Shown here piece by piece: positions 35,747 to 45,054 of a stretch of DNA of 64,000 nt (its first letter is position 1; each line of letters starts with the position of its first letter). The translations under genes were made by a program, and so were the position numbers. The DNA is from Betaproteobacteria bacterium (lineage in GTDB: Bacteria; Pseudomonadota; Gammaproteobacteria; Burkholderiales; Burkholderiaceae): positions 36,848 to 100,847 of the forward strand of contig CANGHN010000003.1 of assembly GCA_947453825.1 (NCBI GenBank), read 5' to 3'. Below the pieces are notes generated by a model. It did not search any database. It saw nothing but the letters and a program-made list of their open reading frames with translations, and was not told the origin of the DNA.

Positions 35747-37468
35747 TTAGCTTTCAATCAGAATGGTTTCGCCAGGCTTCACCATCGTAAATTGCACGGG
35801 CCGATTTTCGATAAGAAGATCTTTATTCTGCAAATTTACTGCCGTAAAGTAGGAGTTTTCAAGCGAGCCAGGCTCAGGAAAATCATCCCGATAGTGCGCA
35901 CCCCTGGAGTTCTCGCGCGAGATAGCCGCCTCAGTCACAGACTGACTAACCAAAATAAGATTTTGTAGATTCATCCAGTCTTGCCAGGTCACACTATATT
36001 CGCGCTGCAAATTACCTACGCCAATTTGATTGAGCTGCTTACTCAATTGTGAGAGAGTATCGCGAGCACGTAACAAACTTTCTCGGGTTCTGGAAATACC
36101 AACGTCATCCCACATGCATTCTGCAAGCGCTTCACGAATTACCTCAATATCGCCAGGCGCTCTTTGAAGTGGGGCCTCATGGGCAGCAATACTTGCCTTC
36201 ACTTCCTCCAAATCGCACTCTTGAAAACGCTGGGTTTGAACCCACTCAGCCATAACTTCACCTGCAATACCACCAAACACTGTGGAATTAGCAACGCCAT
36301 TACCACCCAAGCGATTAGCGCCATGAACCCCGCCAGTATCTTCGCCGGCCGCAAAGAGTCCCGGTAGATCTGTGCTGCAATCTTTTTTGAATACTAAGCC
36401 GCCCATCATGTAATGCGCAGTAGGTACAACTTCTACCAAGTCGTTTGCCAAATCAAATCCGCTATCAGCACAACGCTCAACCATACCTTTAAATAGCTTA
36501 CGCACATTCTCTGGACCCAAATGGCTCATCTGGATATACACACCACCATTTGGAGTGGAGCGGCCTGCACGAATCTCTGAATTAATCGACCTGGAAACAA
36601 TATCCCTTGTAGCACGCTCATTACGAGGATCATAGTTACCCATGAAACGCTCATGATTACCATTTAACAAATAACCTCCGGCGCCACGCAGACCCTCTTC
36701 AAGGACGGTCCCAGTCATGCGAGTACCAGGACCTGCCAATAAACCTGTTGGATGAAATTGAACCATCTCCATATCGCGCAGTGTTAAGCCAGCGCGCAAG
36801 GCCATTGCTAAGCCATCGCAACTCTTATCACCAGATGGGGTGTGATACTTATACATCGTAGGACCACCACCAGTGGCAAGCAGTACTGCTTTCGCTTTTA
36901 CCAGCGTAAATTGGCCGGTCTGCATATTAATCATTAAAACACCTGCAAGTGACTTGCCATCCTTGCTATGAATGAGCTCAATCGCTCGATGCTCTTCAAG
37001 ACGATGTATTCCTCTTGCCCACACCTGCTCAGCAAGACGGTTAATAATTTCGATACCGGTTAGGTCACCTTTATGAACGGTGCGATCAAACGTTTGTCCT
37101 GCAAAGGCTTTTTGATGTACGGTCCCATCAGGATTACGATCAAAGAAGCAACCAAGCTCATTCTCAAGCTCATGAATACGCTCAACCGCCTTACTCACTA
37201 AGGTCCACGCAAGATCCTGATCTGACAACCACTTACCACCATCAATCGTATCCATGAAATGGCGCTCAACTGAATCGCCCTCTGCAAGTGCGACGTTATA
37301 GCCGCCTTGAACCATTCGGGTGCAACCACATTTACCTAATAAACCCTTTACTGCGATCGTGATATGTAAATTTGGATTGGCTTGATGGGCATGCAAAGCA
37401 GCAAAGAGTCCAGCACCACCAGAACCCAGAATAAGAATATCCGTCTCGATTGTTTGCATAGTACTCAT
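35747..37468 (-). CDS. Fumarate reductase/succinate dehydrogenase-like flavoprotein
   Basis: A 573-residue FAD subunit. The dinucleotide motif is GSGGAG (15-20). Substrate-site motifs include QFHPTG, EGLRGAGG, the catalytic-Arg segment ERATRDIVSRS, and TAHYMMGG. In SdhA/FrdA the FAD-linking His precedes the QGG of SHTVAAQGG by five residues; here the aligned position is Cys49 (GCTRMVQGG). FAD is therefore non-covalent or linked differently. The start overlaps the dehydratase beta stop as ATGA. Partners are the iron-sulfur and two membrane subunits at 38974-40408. The exact acid it acts on is unknown. Confidence 0.85.
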   Translation of the reverse strand: MSTMQTIETDILILGSGGAGLFAALHAHQANPNLHITIAVKGLLGKCGCTRMVQGGYNVALAEGDSVERHFMDTIDGGKWLSDQDLAWTLVSKAVERIHELENELGCFFDRNPDGTVHQKAFAGQTFDRTVHKGDLTGIEIINRLAEQVWARGIHRLEEHRAIELIHSKDGKSLAGVLMINMQTGQFTLVKAKAVLLATGGGPTMYKYHTPSGDKSCDGLAMALRAGLTLRDMEMVQFHPTGLLAGPGTRMTGTVLEEGLRGAGGYLLNGNHERFMGNYDPRNERATRDIVSRSINSEIRAGRSTPNGGVYIQMSHLGPENVRKLFKGMVERCADSGFDLANDLVEVVPTAHYMMGGLVFKKDCSTDLPGLFAAGEDTGGVHGANRLGGNGVANSTVFGGIAGEVMAEWVQTQRFQECDLEEVKASIAAHEAPLQRAPGDIEVIREALAECMWDDVGISRTRESLLRARDTLSQLSKQLNQIGVGNLQREYSVTWQDWMNLQNLILVSQSVTEAAISRENSRGAHYRDDFPEPGSLENSYFTAVNLQNKDLLIENRPVQFTMVKPGETILIES

Positions 37469-38076
37469 GACACGATTCCCAGACTCTTCAGCACAGCTTC
37501 TTTATTTAGAGCAACCTCACCTTTAACTTCTTGGTAAATACTGCCTCCATGACTATCCATAGCAACTAATAAAGGCCCAAAATCTTTAATCTTGAAACGC
37601 CAAAGTGACTCTGGATTGAGATCATCCATATCAACATCTTCGATTTGTTCAATCCAGGTAGTTTCTAAGGCAGCAGTGCCACCAATAATTGCCAAGTAAA
37701 CGCCACCCAATTCTTTAAATGCCTCTGCTGAACCTTCGCGCATACCACCCTTGCCTACAATCATCCGTACACCGTTTTGCGTCATCAATGGGCGAGTAAA
37801 GCGTTCCATACGGTCAGAGGTGGTTGTACCGATACAAACAGCCTCATAGCCCGCAGGAAATTCCTTGCTGACAGCTACTTTACGAACATTTGGAGCGGTA
37901 TGAATCACTGCATGCCCATTTAAATCAAAACGTGTTTTACGGTCATGATCAAAAAGATGGATCTGAGTTGCGTCCCGAATGCCGAATAAGGTGTTTTGCA
38001 AAGTGACCGTATCATTAATGCGTAGCTTACGAATATCTGCTTCACTTACTGGAGTTGGAAGAATGTAATGTGCCAT
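37465..38076 (-). CDS. Class I fumarase/tartrate dehydratase, beta subunit
   Basis: A 203-residue protein matching the C-terminal half of iron-sulfur fumarases (Fe-S hydro-lyase beta domain): AVIHTAPNVRKV early, then GTTTSDRMERFT and MIVGKGGMREGS. The ATG at 38076 is preferred to 38151 because GAGGAGAAGG lies just upstream and the longer version overlaps the alpha gene. It pairs with the alpha subunit 11 bp upstream. Fumarate, tartrate or a methylated analogue are possible substrates. Confidence 0.88.
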   Translation of the reverse strand: MAHYILPTPVSEADIRKLRINDTVTLQNTLFGIRDATQIHLFDHDRKTRFDLNGHAVIHTAPNVRKVAVSKEFPAGYEAVCIGTTTSDRMERFTRPLMTQNGVRMIVGKGGMREGSAEAFKELGGVYLAIIGGTAALETTWIEQIEDVDMDDLNPESLWRFKIKDFGPLLVAMDSHGGSIYQEVKGEVALNKEAVLKSLGIVS

Positions 38077-38087
38077 CAACCTTCTCC

Positions 38088-38963
38088 TCAGAAACCATAC
38101 TTCACGCCACTGGGCGTAAAGGTTGCGCGAGCTCGACGAGCGGAATGGCATTGCATATTCACAGCCACGGGATTTAAGGTGATATGGGTATGAGCCAGTT
38201 CAACATGGACTGCAAACGCCGTACCATCGCCTCCCAAGCCCTGAGGCCCAATACCCAGTTGATTCACTACACTACTGAGTTCTTTCTCCAGCTTAGCGCC
38301 TTCTGCATCACTACAGACACTCCCTAGTGCACGAGTCGCAGCTCGCTTAGCCATCGCGACACATTGATCAGAAGTACCGCCAACACCAACACCAACAATG
38401 GTTGGCGGACAGGTTTTACCACCTGCAGAAACTACACTATCTATCACAAAGGCTTTTACGCCATTAATACCATCAGCAGGTATGGCCATCTTTAAGAAAG
38501 AATTATTTTCTGAGCCGCTACCTTTAGGCACCATTTCAATTTCTACAGATTCAGCATCATCAAAGAAGTCGATGTGAATGGCAGGCATGTCGATACCACA
38601 AGAGGTATGGTTATTTTTGCGAGTAATAGGATGTACTACTGAGGATCTCAAGGGATATTCTTTTGTTGCTCGCTCACATCCCTTGCGAATTGCTGCCTTC
38701 AGAGCCATGCCATCGAACTGTACATTACTACCAATCTTGACGTTGTAGATTGGCAAACCTGTGTCTTGGCAAAGGAGATTGTCTTCCCGCTCTGCCACTG
38801 CAATATTCGTGATCATAGTTTTTAAAACCACTTGCGCCCGCTTATCTGTTTCAGCTTGATCCAGCCGATCGATGCCAGCCTTAATATCATCGGGTAAAAC
38901 TTTGAGCGCACGAATATAGAGCTCTTTACAGGCCTCTTCAACTAAATTCATTGGTAACTGCAT
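38088..38963 (-). CDS. Class I fumarase/tartrate dehydratase, alpha subunit
   Basis: A 291-residue protein matching the N-terminal half of class I fumarases. Cluster cysteines are seen in LLCQDTGLPIYNVKIG, NHTSCGIDMPAIHID and GGKTCPPTIVGVGVGG. Two separate subunits are the TtdAB/archaeal-type arrangement, unlike the fused FumA of enterobacteria. Encoded between the membrane subunits and the beta subunit, so hydration/dehydration is coupled with fumarate/succinate-type redox in one operon. Confidence 0.9.
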   Translation of the reverse strand: MQLPMNLVEEACKELYIRALKVLPDDIKAGIDRLDQAETDKRAQVVLKTMITNIAVAEREDNLLCQDTGLPIYNVKIGSNVQFDGMALKAAIRKGCERATKEYPLRSSVVHPITRKNNHTSCGIDMPAIHIDFFDDAESVEIEMVPKGSGSENNSFLKMAIPADGINGVKAFVIDSVVSAGGKTCPPTIVGVGVGGTSDQCVAMAKRAATRALGSVCSDAEGAKLEKELSSVVNQLGIGPQGLGGDGTAFAVHVELAHTHITLNPVAVNMQCHSARRARATFTPSGVKYGF

Positions 38964-38973
38964 ATCAGCCTAA

Positions 38974-39333
38974 CTAGTTAGCAAAAAATAAAAACAGTAA
39001 TCCGCAAATAATTGCGAACAAAATAGATAGCTGAATCCAGCCCTTACGTAAACCACGCCAAGGACCAAACTCAATCATTAATAGTCTTACCCCGCCAGCT
39101 AAATGAATCGCCAATAGAATCACAAGCGCCCATTCGCCAAACTTAAACACCCACATGTCCGTCAAGGTTAGGGACTGCTGAAAACCTTTGGCACCACGCA
39201 GGGATTGGGACAGCATTAAAAAATGTAATGGGATAAAGCATGCTAACAATAAACCTGAAAAGCGATGGCATGCATAAGCAAAATAGGATAGATGACTCTT
39301 GGCGCGCAAGTCTAAGTTTGGTCTAGATCTCAT
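38974..39333 (-). CDS. Quinone-linked dehydrogenase membrane subunit 1
   Basis: A 119-residue SdhC/FrdC-like anchor with three hydrophobic helices. HLSYFAYACHRFSGLLLACF contains a His-Arg-x-Ser-Gly pattern (HRFSG) as in SdhC, and a second His in helix 2 (AIHLAGG) is a likely haem b ligand. Its start overlaps the second anchor gene's stop as ATGA. It ties the flavoprotein and iron-sulfur subunits to the quinone pool. Confidence 0.82.
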   Translation of the reverse strand: MRSRPNLDLRAKSHLSYFAYACHRFSGLLLACFIPLHFLMLSQSLRGAKGFQQSLTLTDMWVFKFGEWALVILLAIHLAGGVRLLMIEFGPWRGLRKGWIQLSILFAIICGLLFLFFAN

Positions 39334-39680
39334 GGTGCACCTCCGGTATAGACACCCAATACCGCTGTGCTACCCAGAATTAAAATCAGTGCAGCCAAAA
39401 GCCAAGCAGCGGGCTTAGCTAGACCACTTCTAGGAAATGTCTCTTGCAAGATATTTGCAATACCGATTGGCGCATGTACAAAGCAAGCCAATACAAAAAT
39501 TTCATAGAAGAATGCAAATAACAAGTTGCCTTGGGTGCGCCCTAGTATTTCTTGAGCACTTAAACCGCCTCTAATGGCATAAAAAATAATTATTAAATGA
39601 ATCGCCACACAAATGCCAAGGACCATTGCGCTAATTCTTTGGGCATACCAAAGTTTTGCTTGTAAGACTGCCTGGTTCAT
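39330..39680 (-). CDS. Quinone-linked dehydrogenase membrane subunit 2
   Basis: A 116-residue anchor with three hydrophobic helices and histidines in VAIHLIII and CFVHAPIG. The ATG at 39680 forms an ATGA overlap with the iron-sulfur gene's stop, so it is preferred to 39692. It resembles the SdhC/D-type anchors of the neighbouring enzyme. Confidence 0.8.
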   Translation of the reverse strand: MNQAVLQAKLWYAQRISAMVLGICVAIHLIIIFYAIRGGLSAQEILGRTQGNLLFAFFYEIFVLACFVHAPIGIANILQETFPRSGLAKPAAWLLAALILILGSTAVLGVYTGGAP

Positions 39681-40408
39681 AACTTGCCCCACTTGCTGCC
39701 ACGAACAGCAGCCCTGGCAACTAATGTCTTCAAGCCAGCAATGCTAGCCGTTGGCTCAATCGCTTTAGGGCAGTGCTCTGTACAGGATCCTTGGGTATGG
39801 CATGCATGACAACCCGCATCTCCAGCCACAGCGCGCAAACGATCAAGCTGCTGAACATCCCTAACATCATTGGTCAGTGTCCATGCGCGATTTAATGCTG
39901 CGGGCCCTAGATAGTTTGGTCTTGCTTCTACAACCTCGCAAGAGGCGTAACAAACACCACAGCCAATACACTCAATACCCGCATTTGCCAATTGCCTCTC
40001 TGCTGACTGCGGCTCTACTTTTGCAAAATCATCGTGGCGTGTTTGATCACCTTTGAAAAATCCAACAGCGCCCTTCCATTTATTAAAGAACTCGCGCATA
40101 TCTGTAGCAAGATCTTTAATGACCGGTAAATTATTTAATGGCGCTATTTCTAAAGCATCACCTTGTACGATTTTCGATACATGGGTGCGACAGGTCCAGC
40201 GCGCAACACCGTTCACAGTCATGGCACAGGAACCACACATACCAACACGACATGCGAAGCGATAGCTCAGCGTAGGATCTAACTTACGCTGAATATAGGT
40301 AACCACGTCCAAGACGGTTTGGTTTGGGTTGCGAGGCACCAAGTACTCGACGAACTCACCAGAATCGGTACCGCGCCAGACTTTAACTTTGAGATCGGTA
40401 TTTGACAT
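39677..40408 (-). CDS. Fumarate reductase/succinate dehydrogenase iron-sulfur subunit
   Basis: A 243-residue iron-sulfur protein. The N-terminal ferredoxin domain has the 2Fe-2S cysteines in CRVGMCGSCAM, and the C-terminal domain has the cluster motifs CIGCGVCYASC and CHACHTQGSCTEHCPKA. It is first in the leftward operon, which continues through both anchors, the fumarase pair and the flavoprotein. The ATG at 40408 has GGAG upstream; 40417 is an alternative. A TATAAT on the minus strand (40421-40416) lies just upstream without a clear -35, as is common in LysR-activated promoters. Confidence 0.9.
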   Translation of the reverse strand: MSNTDLKVKVWRGTDSGEFVEYLVPRNPNQTVLDVVTYIQRKLDPTLSYRFACRVGMCGSCAMTVNGVARWTCRTHVSKIVQGDALEIAPLNNLPVIKDLATDMREFFNKWKGAVGFFKGDQTRHDDFAKVEPQSAERQLANAGIECIGCGVCYASCEVVEARPNYLGPAALNRAWTLTNDVRDVQQLDRLRAVAGDAGCHACHTQGSCTEHCPKAIEPTASIAGLKTLVARAAVRGSKWGKL

Positions 40409-40492
40409 GAACTCCATTATATCGGTAGATAGTAAAAAATAAATCGAATATAATTTTCTTTGAGATAAATTTAAATTTTATATAAATACCCT

Positions 40493-41374
40493 ATGTCAAG
40501 TATTCGCATCCTCAAAAACTTCCTGATCATTGCCCGTCACAAAAGTGTGGCATCGGCAGCTCGGGAGATTGGCCTTACTGCAGCCGCAGCAGGCCAGCAA
40601 CTCCAGCAACTAGAAAATGAGATTGGGATAGAGCTATTTGATAGAACCAAGCGATCTTTAACACTGAATCATCACGGTCGCTCAGTAATCGAACCGATTC
40701 AGGAAATCATTGCTCAATATGAGGCCTTAGGATCAAATCTAAAATCTGACCTTACTGGCACGATTGTGATGGGCGCCCTAGTCTCCACACTCATGGGTGC
40801 TTTTGGTAAAACGCTGAATGAATTAAAGCAAATCTACCCCGAACTCGAAATCAAATTGATTGCTGGTCTTTCAAGCAATTTTTTAGATCAAATTATTGAA
40901 GGCAGTCTTGACGCAGCAATTGTGACAGAGTCCCCTTATGCGCTTCCACAGAATGTGCAATGGACTGAGTTGTATAAAGAAGCCATGATTTTGATTTCTC
41001 CTAATGTCACCACCAAAAGAAATAAGGGTCCTAAGCACTCAGAGCTTCCTTTTATTCGCTTTGAAAGGAATACCTGGACCGGCCACTTAGTTGATCAAAC
41101 TATTCGCGCCAATAAGCTCGCAATCCAAGAAAGTATGGAGCTCAACTCTGTCGAGGCAATTATTGAGCTAGTACGTCAGGGTCTTGGTTACTCTATTGTC
41201 CCCAAGTTGGCCAATATTGCGTGGGCAAATGATCGACAGCTCACCATTGAAGAGCTGCCAGGTAAAACTATTTTCCGTAAAGTAGGCTTACTTGAGCGTA
41301 GAAAGCATAGCCGCCAAAATATCACCCAAGCGATTAAGCAGCAATTCTTATCAAGCTTATCTAAAAAGGCTTAA
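40493..41374 (+). CDS. LysR-family regulator
   Basis: A 293-residue LysR protein: N-terminal winged helix-turn-helix (ILKNFLIIARHKSVASAARE, residues 5-24, then LTAAAAGQQLQQLE) and a C-terminal substrate-binding domain. It is divergent from the fumarate-reductase/fumarase operon with 84 very AT-rich bp between, so it is the probable activator of that operon in response to a dicarboxylate. Inference from arrangement. Confidence 0.9.
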   Translation: MSSIRILKNFLIIARHKSVASAAREIGLTAAAAGQQLQQLENEIGIELFDRTKRSLTLNHHGRSVIEPIQEIIAQYEALGSNLKSDLTGTIVMGALVSTLMGAFGKTLNELKQIYPELEIKLIAGLSSNFLDQIIEGSLDAAIVTESPYALPQNVQWTELYKEAMILISPNVTTKRNKGPKHSELPFIRFERNTWTGHLVDQTIRANKLAIQESMELNSVEAIIELVRQGLGYSIVPKLANIAWANDRQLTIEELPGKTIFRKVGLLERRKHSRQNITQAIKQQFLSSLSKKA

Positions 41375-41407
41375 GTAATATTTCTTTTTTTGCTGCACCC
41401 AAAGAAA

Positions 41408-41441
41408 AAGCCACCCCGAAGGATGGCTTGAAAAGATTTTT
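41408..41441 (+). terminator. Possible terminator after the LysR gene
   Basis: AAGCCA (41408-41413) pairs with TGGCTT (41424-41429), extended inward by CC/GG beyond one mismatch, around GAA. A T-run follows after 7 nt, so it is imperfect. Confidence 0.45.
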
Positions 41442-41547
41442 GGAGGTACTACTTAAAGAATGAACTACGGACTCATATTAGTACTTACAGAACTCTCAAT
41501 TTTTCCTCAATGCATGATCTCAGAGCAAAATGCATTAAATTGGTGCA

Positions 41548-41886
41548 TTAATGGTTTTCTTTGGCGTGATTAATAGAATATTTCGGGATTTCAATCACTA
41601 AATCCTCTCTAGCAACGATAGCTTGGCAGGATAAACGGGATTGTGGGTTAAGCCCCCAAGCACGATCGAGCATATCTTCCTCGTTTTCATCAGGGGGATT
41701 GAGGCTCTGAAAACCCTCTTTAACAATGACATGGCAGGTAGTACAGGCGCAAACCATATCGCATGCATGCTCTATGGAGATATCGTTCTCTAGTAGGGCT
41801 TCACAAATCGACGTGCCTGGTGTGACTTCTACTACAGCACCTTCTGGGCAGTATTCACTATGCGGGAGAACAACAATTTGGGTCAT
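41548..41886 (-). CDS. fdx: ISC-type 2Fe-2S ferredoxin
   Basis: A 112-residue ferredoxin. Cluster cysteines follow C-x5-C-x2-C in ACDMVCACTTCHV, with the fourth in RLSCQAI. Adrenodoxin-type sequence (DEEDMLDRAWG-like NEEDMLDRAWGLN). It supplies electrons for iron-sulfur cluster assembly on IscU and is the last gene of the isc operon. Confidence 0.95.
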   Translation of the reverse strand: MTQIVVLPHSEYCPEGAVVEVTPGTSICEALLENDISIEHACDMVCACTTCHVIVKEGFQSLNPPDENEEDMLDRAWGLNPQSRLSCQAIVAREDLVIEIPKYSINHAKENH

Positions 41887-41907
41887 GATTCTTTTCTATT
41901 TCTTTAA

Positions 41908-43773
41908 TTAAATTTCAGCGACATTCTTACCAGACAACGCTTTTTGAATGCTGGCATTCATACGTATTTGAGCAAACTCATCGGTAGCTTTAGCAGCATG
42001 ATCAACCGCTTTGCGAACTATTGCACTATCGGTCTCTTCATCCAAAATCTTTTGCAAGCTTGCCATCTCTTGTTCGATGGCGCTCTGCTCTTCCTGGCTT
42101 AACAAAGCACGGTCGCTACTTAAGGCAGTCTGCACCGCATCTAATAAACGTTGTGCATTTACTTGCTCTTCACGTAGTGATCTTGCTAGCAGATCCACAT
42201 TAGCAGAGGCAAAGCCATCTTGCAGCATGCGCGTAATCTCAGAATCAGTTAAACCATAAGACGGCTTGATATCAATTGAGGCTTTTACACCTGAGCCCTG
42301 CTCGGTTGCACTAACCGATAGCAAGCCATCAGCATCCACCTGAAATGTCACCCGAATGCGAGCTGCCCCAGCAGCCATTGCAGGGATGCCGCGTAACTCA
42401 AACTTTCCTAGCGAGCGGCAGTCTTGTGCAAGTTCACGTTCGCCCTGCACTACTTGTATAGCCAGCGCAGTCTGACCATCTTTGAAGGTCGTAAAGTCTT
42501 GGGCTCTAGCTACTGGGATCGGTGTATTGCGAGGAATAATCTTTTCTACTAAGCCACCCATTGTTTCAAGACCCAAAGACAGTGGAATAACATCTAGCAA
42601 GAGCCATTCATCATCTTTGCTTTGATTGCCGGCCAATAGGTCTGCTTGCATTGCAGCGCCGAGTGCTACTACCTGATCTGGATTGAGATTATTTAAGGGC
42701 TGGGTTCCAAATAACTCGCCAACAGCGCGCTGGACATTCGGCATACGGGTAGATCCGCCCACCATCACAACACCTTTAACATCATCGGCCTTAAGACCTG
42801 CATCTCGCAGCGCTTTTTTACAGGCCTGCAAAGTTTTTGCAACTAGATTTTGGGTAATTTCAAAGAATTGCGCCTGACTCACACCAACGTTCACTACGAC
42901 TCCATTAGATAAGGTCTCATGAACGCGTGCCAAGGGATTGTGGCTGAGTAATTCTTTTGCATGTCTACATGCCAACAATAAAGTCTGATGGTCATGAATA
43001 GACAAAGGCGGAAGTTTTGCTTGTTCAACCACCCAGCAATACAAGCGATGATCAAAGTCATCACCACCTAAAGCAGAATCGCCACCAGTAGAAAGTACCT
43101 CGAAGACACCTCTACTCATTCGTAAGATTGAAATATCGAAAGTGCCACCACCCAGGTCGTATACAGCATAAACTCCTTCTGACGCGTTATCTAAACCATA
43201 TGCAATAGCAGCAGCAGTAGGCTCATTTAATAAACGTAGCACTTCAATGCCAGCCAATCTTGCAGCATCCTTGGTTGCTTGACGCTGAGCATCATCAAAG
43301 TAAGCGGGCACAGTAATGACAGCGCCAACAATGTCATCCGAAACCGAATCTTCAGCCAACTGACGAAGACGCGCCAAAATTTCAGCAGAAACTTCAATCG
43401 GACTTTTATCGCCAGCAACGGTTCTTAATTTCAGCATGCCAGGTTGATCAACAAAATCATAGGGAGCACTTTCAATATGCTCCACATCTGTCAGACCACG
43501 ACCCATAAAACGCTTCACAGACACGATCGTGTTCTTTGGATCAATCACCACACTTTCCAGCGCCTCAAAACCTGCCTGGGTCCGACCATTTGGAAGGTAA
43601 CGCACTACAGAAGGGAGTAGCTCTCGTCCTTGCGCATCGGGCAGCACTTTGGGCAAAGCATCACGCACCAAAGCAACCAATGAGTTCGTGGTTCCCAAAT
43701 CAATGCCAACAGCAATACGTCGCTGGTGAGGGGCTAGGGATTTACCGGGTTCAGAGATTTGAAGAAGTGCCAT
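41908..43773 (-). CDS. hscA: HscA, Hsp70 chaperone for Fe-S assembly
   Basis: A 621-residue Hsp70-type chaperone. The nucleotide-binding domain starts [14 protein letters not shown], with the phosphate motif [11 protein letters not shown] and [11 protein letters not shown]; the substrate-binding domain follows. It releases clusters from IscU by binding its LPPVK motif. Size and lack of the long DnaK C-terminal tail fit HscA. Located between hscB and fdx. Confidence 0.96.
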   Translation of the reverse strand: MALLQISEPGKSLAPHQRRIAVGIDLGTTNSLVALVRDALPKVLPDAQGRELLPSVVRYLPNGRTQAGFEALESVVIDPKNTIVSVKRFMGRGLTDVEHIESAPYDFVDQPGMLKLRTVAGDKSPIEVSAEILARLRQLAEDSVSDDIVGAVITVPAYFDDAQRQATKDAARLAGIEVLRLLNEPTAAAIAYGLDNASEGVYAVYDLGGGTFDISILRMSRGVFEVLSTGGDSALGGDDFDHRLYCWVVEQAKLPPLSIHDHQTLLLACRHAKELLSHNPLARVHETLSNGVVVNVGVSQAQFFEITQNLVAKTLQACKKALRDAGLKADDVKGVVMVGGSTRMPNVQRAVGELFGTQPLNNLNPDQVVALGAAMQADLLAGNQSKDDEWLLLDVIPLSLGLETMGGLVEKIIPRNTPIPVARAQDFTTFKDGQTALAIQVVQGERELAQDCRSLGKFELRGIPAMAAGAARIRVTFQVDADGLLSVSATEQGSGVKASIDIKPSYGLTDSEITRMLQDGFASANVDLLARSLREEQVNAQRLLDAVQTALSSDRALLSQEEQSAIEQEMASLQKILDEETDSAIVRKAVDHAAKATDEFAQIRMNASIQKALSGKNVAEI

Positions 43774-43791
43774 AGAAAGAGAAGTGTAAAG

Positions 43792-44331
43792 CTATACCAA
43801 AGTCGCAATAGCATCATCTAACTCAATGGCAAACTTATCGATGAAGAGTAAGCCACGGAGCAATTCTGCTGCACGCTGATAATTTTTAGCACTGTCAATT
43901 GCTTGCGCAATTTCAGCTAGCGTATCTGTTTTGGATTGCTCTACCTCAACCATCAAGGCCTCAAGTGCAGGCAAATTATCTGCCATCTCATCTAAACTTT
44001 CGCGCCATTCCATCTGCTTCATTAAGAATGCAGCTGGCATTGCAGTATTAGTTTCTAATTTAGCATCCACACCATGAAGTTGGCAGATATAGAGACCGCG
44101 CTGTACTGGATTCTTAATGGTTTGAAATGCGGTGTTCGCTAATGTTGCCATTTGCATAGCTAGACGCTGCTCTGTCTCGCTGCCCCGTGCATGACGATCG
44201 GGATGAACTTCTTTCTGAATTGCTAAATAAGCCTGATCTAGTACAGACAAATCGATATTGAATTGCTGGTGTAGGCCAAAAAAACGGAAATAATCGTCAG
44301 ACGCGGAAGGATTCGCCACAACCACACTCAT
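43792..44331 (-). CDS. hscB: HscB, J-domain cochaperone
   Basis: A 179-residue J-type cochaperone with the HPD motif in [12 protein letters not shown] (J-domain, residues 12-85) and a C-terminal three-helix bundle that binds IscU. The annotated start at 44331 overlaps the iscA end by 35 bp; a GTG 12 bp further in (44319) is an alternative start. It stimulates HscA. Confidence 0.94.
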   Translation of the reverse strand: MSVVVANPSASDDYFRFFGLHQQFNIDLSVLDQAYLAIQKEVHPDRHARGSETEQRLAMQMATLANTAFQTIKNPVQRGLYICQLHGVDAKLETNTAMPAAFLMKQMEWRESLDEMADNLPALEALMVEVEQSKTDTLAEIAQAIDSAKNYQRAAELLRGLLFIDKFAIELDDAIATLV

Positions 44332-44620
44332 CTTTTACATTTGGGTTTTGAAATTTAAAGCCCTCGTTCAAACCCTCACGTACGAAATCTAATTCTGTTC
44401 CATCTAAGTATGCCAAGCTCTTTGGATCAACGAATACTTTGATCCCATTAGATTCAAATACTTTATCTTCAGCAGCAGGCTCATCAACGTATTCCAATTC
44501 ATAAGCCAAACCAGAGCAACCAGTAGTGCGAACACCTAAACGTAGACCGCAACCTTTTCCGCGCTTCTCCAGATTACGGTTTACGTGCTTTGCAGCTTTT
44601 TCAGTTAAGGTAATTGCCAT
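44297..44620 (-). CDS. iscA: IscA, A-type iron-sulfur carrier
   Basis: A 107-residue A-type carrier. Its three conserved cysteines are in [14 protein letters not shown] and DECGCGESF. It carries clusters to apoproteins. Standard length. Its end overlaps hscB in another frame. Confidence 0.95.
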   Translation of the reverse strand: MAITLTEKAAKHVNRNLEKRGKGCGLRLGVRTTGCSGLAYELEYVDEPAAEDKVFESNGIKVFVDPKSLAYLDGTELDFVREGLNEGFKFQNPNVKDECGCGESFRV

Positions 44621-44638
44621 GATTTATCTTTAATCCAA

Positions 44639-45025
44639 TTATTTCACTGGATGCTTTTCTTTGTAATCAGCAACCGCTGCTTTAATCGCATCTTCAGCCA
44701 AAATAGAACAATGGATTTTCACTGGTGGCAATGCTAACTCTTCAGCAATCAAAGAATTCTTAATCTCTAAAGCTTGATCTAAAGTTTTGCCTTTAACCCA
44801 CTCAGTAACCAATGAAGAGGAAGCAATCGCAGAACCGCAACCGTAGGTTTTGAATTTGGCATCCTCGATCACGCCTTGATCATTCACGCGAATCTGTAAC
44901 TTCATCACGTCACCACAAGCTGGAGCGCCAACCATGCCGGTACCTACGCTTTCGTCGCCCTTCTCAAATGAGCCAACGTTACGGGGATTTTCATAATGGT
45001 CGATGACCTTTTCACTATATGCCAT
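44639..45025 (-). CDS. iscU: IscU, Fe-S scaffold
   Basis: A 128-residue scaffold. The cluster ligands are in VGAPACGDVMKL (Cys plus the modulating Asp), YGCGSAIASSS and IHCSILAEDAI. The LPPVK motif recognised by HscA lies directly before the last Cys. Full length and typical. Confidence 0.97.
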   Translation of the reverse strand: MAYSEKVIDHYENPRNVGSFEKGDESVGTGMVGAPACGDVMKLQIRVNDQGVIEDAKFKTYGCGSAIASSSLVTEWVKGKTLDQALEIKNSLIAEELALPPVKIHCSILAEDAIKAAVADYKEKHPVK

Positions 45026-45054
45026 GGTATTTCCTCTTTAATTTCTCAATATTC

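Noticed and set aside
41460..41573. 37-codon ORF starting MNYGLILVLTELS
   Set aside because: GGAGG is about 13 bp upstream, too far; the ORF overlaps the convergent fdx 3' end and no family is recognised.
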